Part shown: piece by piece, positions 61,201-64,000 of the stretch
How the letters are laid out: every line of letters starts with the position of its first letter
Position numbering within the stretch: position 1 is the first letter of the stretch
Source: Whitmania pigra
Taxonomy: Eukaryota; Annelida; Clitellata; Hirudinida; Haemopidae
NCBI GenBank assembly: GCA_021613335.1
Contig: JAJTWR010000287.1
Span: forward strand, 677,501 to 741,500
Direction of reading: 5' to 3'
DNA length: 64,000 nt
Translations under genes and position numbers: made by a program
Notes under the pieces: model-generated
What the model saw: only the letters and a program-made list of their open reading frames with translations
Told to the model about the DNA's origin: nothing
Databases searched by the model: none

Positions 61201-63818
61201 CTTCAAAATACATAATTGAAACTATTGTATATTTACAATAATCACAAATATTTACAAATATTACCTGCATGCTCAACTAATTAACTAAAACTTAGGCACG
61301 TGCAGGTTGGCCGAATGGGTTACGTGCCTACGGCGGTAATGGCAACAGTCGTAATGTGTCGTGTTCGAAACCCAGCCTGCACTGCCACAAATGCCCTTTG
61401 GAAGGAGCTCTATATAAATGGTTTCAGCAAGCACTATGCTTTCGGCTGTACATAAATGAAGTACAATTACAATTACAATAAAATGTTTCCACTGAAGTCA
61501 TTGCCAAGGTCATAAAGTTACCAGAGGATTGTAAGACCTACAAGAGAAAAATCATTATCAATTCAGAGTGAGCTTTTTCTTTTGTATTAATTTATTAATA
61601 GATTATGTATTACTTTTTCAGTAATAATTACATTGTGTGTGTTTTATGAATTTCAATTTGCTTGACAATGTTAACGATATCATTTGAAAATATGATATTT
61701 TACTTACTGCTTCTGAACTTATGTTCCTTCCATGAAAGATGCATGGACCTGGATTTGTGCCTGTCCAGCAACTGGAGCGTGTCGGGTTCAAACTGCGACG
61801 AGAACTCGATTCGCAGAGTCCCCGATGTCTTCCTGCTCTCCTGCCTCCTCTTCTTCGGAACTTTCTCCTGCGCATTCACCCTCAGAACACTCAGGAACAG
61901 TCCCTTTTTTCCCACCATGGTCAGTCTAGATGATGATGGTGGTGGTGGTGGTGGTGGATGTGGTGACGATGACGATAACGACGGCGATGGTGATGATGGT
62001 TATGATGGTGGTGAAGATAATTATGATGATGTGAATTCTCAGTCAGAGACTTTATTAATAAAATTGCCTAAAAATCTAAGGCAGTTCTTTGAAAATCAAA
62101 TGTAAACACCATCTTAAATTTTGAAGCCAATTCGAAGAAATGACAAAGTGCAAATGCAAGAATAAATATTTAATATGATAACAAAATTCCTGGCGATATG
62201 ATTAGTATGACAAATGTATTATGATTGCCGTATTACGATCAACTTTCGGGGTGCATTCTTTCGCCTCGGCATCTTGTCTCAATCTCTCTGAACATCCAAT
62301 CAGTTGTCATTGTCTAATCGTAATTATAAATAAATTAAACAATTCCAGATCAGAAACCTACTAGGAGATTTTGCAGTACTTGTGTCAATAACCCTGATGA
62401 CTGGACTCGATCACTTCTTCGGCATTGACACCCCAAAACTCGAAGTTCCAAACCAATTCAAACCGACCCTACCCGATAGGTTTTGCAATCCTTCTTTAAA
62501 AGTCATTTTCCTTCAATTTTATATTTTATTTTTTATTATTTTATTCGTTTTTATTATTTTATTCAGTGCCTCATACTTTTTAACAATTCTCGTAAATGCG
62601 CTAGAAATGTAATGCTTTATATAGTCATATTTGTTAAGTTGTTTTATTAATGTCATCATCAGTTATAATAATAATATTAACAATTACAATAGTTATTATA
62701 ACAATAATAATAAACAGTTACTGTAGTTATGTTTAGTTGTCGTAGATAAGCTATTGAATATTAAACTCTCAGGGATTGGGTTGTCAACCCATTGAAAGTG
62801 GACCACTGGTGGCTGATCCTCGTTGCCACCTTCCCTGGTTTGTTGGCAACAATCCTAATCGCCCTCGACCAACAAATAACATCGGTCATCATCAACAGAA
62901 AGGAAAACAAACTCAAGGTCGATTTCTGCTTTAAAATCTGTGTTCTGCAGTGATTCTTGTGGTTAATTATTTTTCAATAAGTCAATATTGTCACAACTTA
63001 GCTATGGACACAAACCTACATAATTACTGCTAAATTGTTTTTGATAATACTTTGTTATTGTGCATCTAATCACAGAAGGGGCACGGTTACCATCTGGATC
63101 TGCTTGTCCTGGCACTACTGGTTGCTATTTGTTCCTTCCTCGGCCTCCCTTGGTTCGTGGCTGCCACGGTCAGAGCAATAACCCACGTCAAGAGTCTCGT
63201 CAAGGAATCGAGCGTCAGGATACCAGGGGAGAGACCACAGATGCTGGGAGTCAGGTATTGCTGAGTTCAGAGTTTCATTTCTTTAAAGAGGTCTGCGATG
63301 ACCGCTGTTCAAGTTGAACTTGATGTGTTCAAATAAGTTTTCCATATTTTATTCATTTATTTCATTGAAATCAATAAACCAAGTACCAAAAGGAAAAAAA
63401 AGGAATGTATTAGGAAATCAACAATTTTTTTTATTAATTTTGTTAAAGTGATTTGCAGAAAGCAGATGTTTTTATTGGAAATAATTATCAATTTGCGAAT
63501 TTCGTAAATGGAGTTTGATTAAATTTTTCTCCCGGATCTCAAAAACTCATCCAGAGAGCAACGAGTCACGGGGATATGCATTCACCTACTCATCGGATTC
63601 TCATGTTTGCTCACGTCCGTCTTGAAGGTGTGAGTTGTGGAAGCTTCTCATGTATGAATTCATTAGTAGCATTTCTTTATTTGATATCACTTCATGATGG
63701 TGGTCAATTAATATTTGTTTTCTTGTGGTTTAATTTGTTTACATTGCAGCTCATTCCCATGCCTGTGCTTTATGGCGTGTTCTTGTACATGGGAATCACA
63801 TCATTGGGAGACGTTCAA
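48775..63818 (+). CDS. SLC4A4: SLC4 sodium-bicarbonate cotransporter (3' end beyond window)
   Basis: Plasma-membrane transporter that couples Na+ and bicarbonate/carbonate. Exons: 48775-49212, 49996-50132, 54783-54952, 57244-57405, 57711-57817, 57920-58171, 58888-59034, 59246-59355, 59683-59857, 60011-60144, 60737-61122, 61498-61567, 61739-61919, 62349-62479, 62773-62917, 63076-63254, 63555-63627, 63750-63818. That is 3066 nt, 1022 codons, with every phase matching. Seen: WKETARWLKYEEKVE and RWSKPHV (cytoplasmic domain), ANILIGQVGFL, TRFLVLIIGP, GIDEYLDNLTVLPP, TPIVTFGGLMG, SLFAGQPLNIVGATGPLLVF, YITRFTEESF, GIDTPKLEVP, MDQQIT-like LDQQITSVIINRKENKLK, GYHLDLL, GLPWFVAATV, EQRVTG and LIPMPVLYGVFLYMG. 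EEKVE, FES..YHLCK and DTPKLEVP are closest by eye to the electrogenic NBCe group; a tree is needed for the subtype. The membrane domain continues past the window. Confidence 0.93.
49996..50132 (+). CDS. SLC4A4: SLC4 exon: start of conserved cytoplasmic domain
   Basis: Follows ccgacag. It encodes HHSLFTQLNVLCHF and GSVAWKETAR, the conserved entry to the cytoplasmic domain. Confidence 0.9.
50216..50372. repeat. 14-bp minisatellite
   Basis: About eleven head-to-tail copies of ctgcaattcataac with rare changes (cagc, taat). Direct tandem copies without spacers, so not a CRISPR array. Confidence 0.95.
52150..52250. repeat. TTG/TTGC array
   Basis: About 100 bp of TTG units with CTG, CTC and ATG interruptions in an SLC4 intron. 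Confidence 0.9.
53489..53612. repeat. ACAT tetranucleotide array
   Basis: About 30 units of ATAC with one interruption near 53517. Confidence 0.97.
53998..54145. repeat. tandem duplication of about 70 bp
   Basis: ttttgtgtacaagttagggt followed by ttaataataaatttaattgc occurs twice in a row. Confidence 0.9.
54783..54952 (+). CDS. SLC4A4: SLC4 exon: cytoplasmic domain core
   Basis: Encodes WLKYEEKVEMGGRWSKPHVS and LHALLDLRRAV. It joins the next exon through a split Asp codon. Confidence 0.9.
54955..55112. repeat. about 30-bp minisatellite directly after an SLC4 donor
   Basis: Five units of tttcttattgaaaggttact plus gttgttgttatt, starting within a few bases of the donor at 54952. Confidence 0.85.
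57067..57173. repeat. tandem duplication of about 53 bp
   Basis: gtttttgactttattatatt followed by gttttatttgtaaattttat is present twice in a row, just before an SLC4 exon. Confidence 0.88.
57244..57405 (+). CDS. SLC4A4: SLC4 exon: basic linker of the cytoplasmic domain
   Basis: Encodes DDICSSVARATDLGESELSS, then a His/Arg/Lys-rich stretch (QPHKHKHRRGSRKSRRDRS), like the HRHQ-type basic segment at this point in other NBCs. Confidence 0.82.
57711..58171 (+). CDS. SLC4A4: SLC4 exons: cytoplasmic domain, NILIGQVGFL block
   Basis: The first exon (to 57817) is a divergent linker (KERRKSLMKRDGKDYWSAYT). The second (from 57920) carries EKIPKNTETANILIGQVGFL and LPTRFLVLIIGP, the typical core. Confidence 0.9.
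58888..59355 (+). CDS. SLC4A4: SLC4 exons: end of cytoplasmic domain
   Basis: The first exon (to 59034) carries GIDEYLDNLTVLPPSIWDPA and RLEPPS. The second (from 59246) is an acidic linker (SGADDDVDESLFSTG) whose last two bases complete the Arg before LFGGL. Confidence 0.88.
59683..60144 (+). CDS. SLC4A4: SLC4 exons: first transmembrane helices and ion-site loop
   Basis: The first exon (to 59857): FGGLRGDVARKSRYCLSDFR, then CLASVVFLYFACITPIVTFG. The second (from 60011): MSGAICGTIYSLFAGQPLNI and VGATGPLLVFESILYHLC. The QPL...TGP.LVFE block forms part of the substrate site in the family. Confidence 0.93.
60122..60300. repeat. SLC4A4: minisatellite made from an exon end and its splice donor
   Basis: Four copies of ccattctctaccacttgtgc followed by aagttt and CATCAT units, spaced 38, 50 and 41 bp. 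The first copy is the true 3' end of the exon ending at 60144. Confidence 0.92.
60737..61122 (+). CDS. SLC4A4: SLC4 exon: TM4-TM5 and start of large extracellular loop
   Basis: Encodes DFLSFRCCIGLWSFFYLLVI, YITRFTEESFSVLISLIFII and the loop with GCHCEPPDD. The paired cysteines match the NBC extracellular loop 3. Preceding codon bases match the donor at 60144. Confidence 0.92.
61309..61481 (+). mobile_element. tRNA-derived SINE, copy 3
   Basis: The head gcaggttggccgaatgggtt carries an A box of the GGCCGA.TGG (Leu/Ser tRNA) type, and gtgttcgaaacccagcctgc a B box. GCAGGTT and AGCCTGC can still pair as a 7-bp acceptor stem. The body ggaaggagctctatataaatg leads into an ACAATT-repeat tail. It lies in an SLC4 intron and ends about 16 bp before the next exon. 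Confidence 0.8.
61498..61919 (+). CDS. SLC4A4: SLC4 exons: rest of extracellular loop 3 and next helix
   Basis: The first exon (61498-61567) encodes VIAKVIKLPEDCKTYKRKII and is required by phase. The second (from 61739) encodes CMDLDLCLSSNWSVSGSNCD with a glycosylation site (NWS) and then a helix (VPDVFLLSCLLFFGTFSCAF). Several Cys can form the loop disulfides. Confidence 0.87.
62349..63818 (+). CDS. SLC4A4: SLC4 exons: mid membrane domain, running off the window
   Basis: Five exons: DFAVLVSITLMTGLDHFFGI with TPKLEVP; LATILIALDQQITSVIINRK; KGHGYHLDLLVLALLVAICS with GLPWFVAATV; REQRVTGICIHLLIGFSCLL; LIPMPVLYGVFLYMGITSLG. The last donor (63819) leads to exons beyond 64000. Confidence 0.92.
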
Positions 63819-64000
63819 GTGAGTTCAAGCTCTGTAATAGTTTCCACTGCTATTACTATTAATATTAATATTATTATTATTATACTTATTATTCAGAGTG
63901 AAATTTGTTAAGTAAGCATGCTATTTTAAAGTTACCACTAAATGTTTAATGGTGAAGCAAAATGGACATAATGATTCTTATGGCTTCATAATTATTATTT

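Noticed and set aside
61309..61395. A functional tRNA gene
   Set aside because: A and B boxes and an acceptor stem are present, but the T stem does not pair and similar degenerate copies occur twice more, so it is a SINE head.

Overview
This is animal nuclear DNA: AT-rich, with long introns bounded by GT/AG and very many trinucleotide arrays (ATT, ATC, TTG). I read five intron-containing genes. All five are conserved bilaterian genes. The compact invertebrate forms (a Yorkie-like YAP, a single short syndecan) and the repeat content suggest an invertebrate, perhaps a lophotrochozoan such as an annelid; that last step is a guess. Exon coordinates were derived by hand from splice sites and reading phase. 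For the alpha-galactosidase, calcium-channel beta, syndecan and SLC4 models every intron phase agrees.

Layout. 2.8-13.6 kb (minus): a YAP/Yorkie Hippo-pathway co-activator in at least five exons, with its C-terminal exon(s) not found. 14.6-17.1 kb (plus): a lysosomal GH27 alpha-galactosidase of 408 residues in eight exons, divergent from YAP. 17.6-18.2 kb (minus): the 3' end of a non-LTR retrotransposon. 20.9-31.3 kb (minus): a voltage-gated calcium channel beta subunit (SH3-HOOK-GK, 631 residues in the model) in eleven exons. 33.4-39.1 kb (plus): a syndecan with long introns. 39.1-48.8 kb: no gene recognised; repeat debris. 48.8-63.8 kb (plus): an SLC4 sodium-bicarbonate cotransporter, 18 exons (1022 codons) before the window ends inside the transmembrane domain.

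The genes do not form an operon or one pathway. YAP/alpha-galactosidase and CACNB/syndecan are two divergent pairs, separated by about 1 kb and 2 kb. YAP and syndecan relate to growth and adhesion, CACNB and SLC4 to ion transport.

Most notable observations: a YAP whose clear WW domain lacks the second signature tryptophan and whose other WW looks truncated; an intact 407-bp hAT-type MITE with an 8-bp target duplication; a minisatellite that has copied a splice donor of the SLC4 gene and leaves an open 43-codon in-frame extension; a three-copy tRNA-derived SINE family, one copy abutting a splice acceptor; a syndecan ending in EFFA instead of EFYA; and an intronic partial copy of a CACNB exon. 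I did not find a wholly new multi-gene system.
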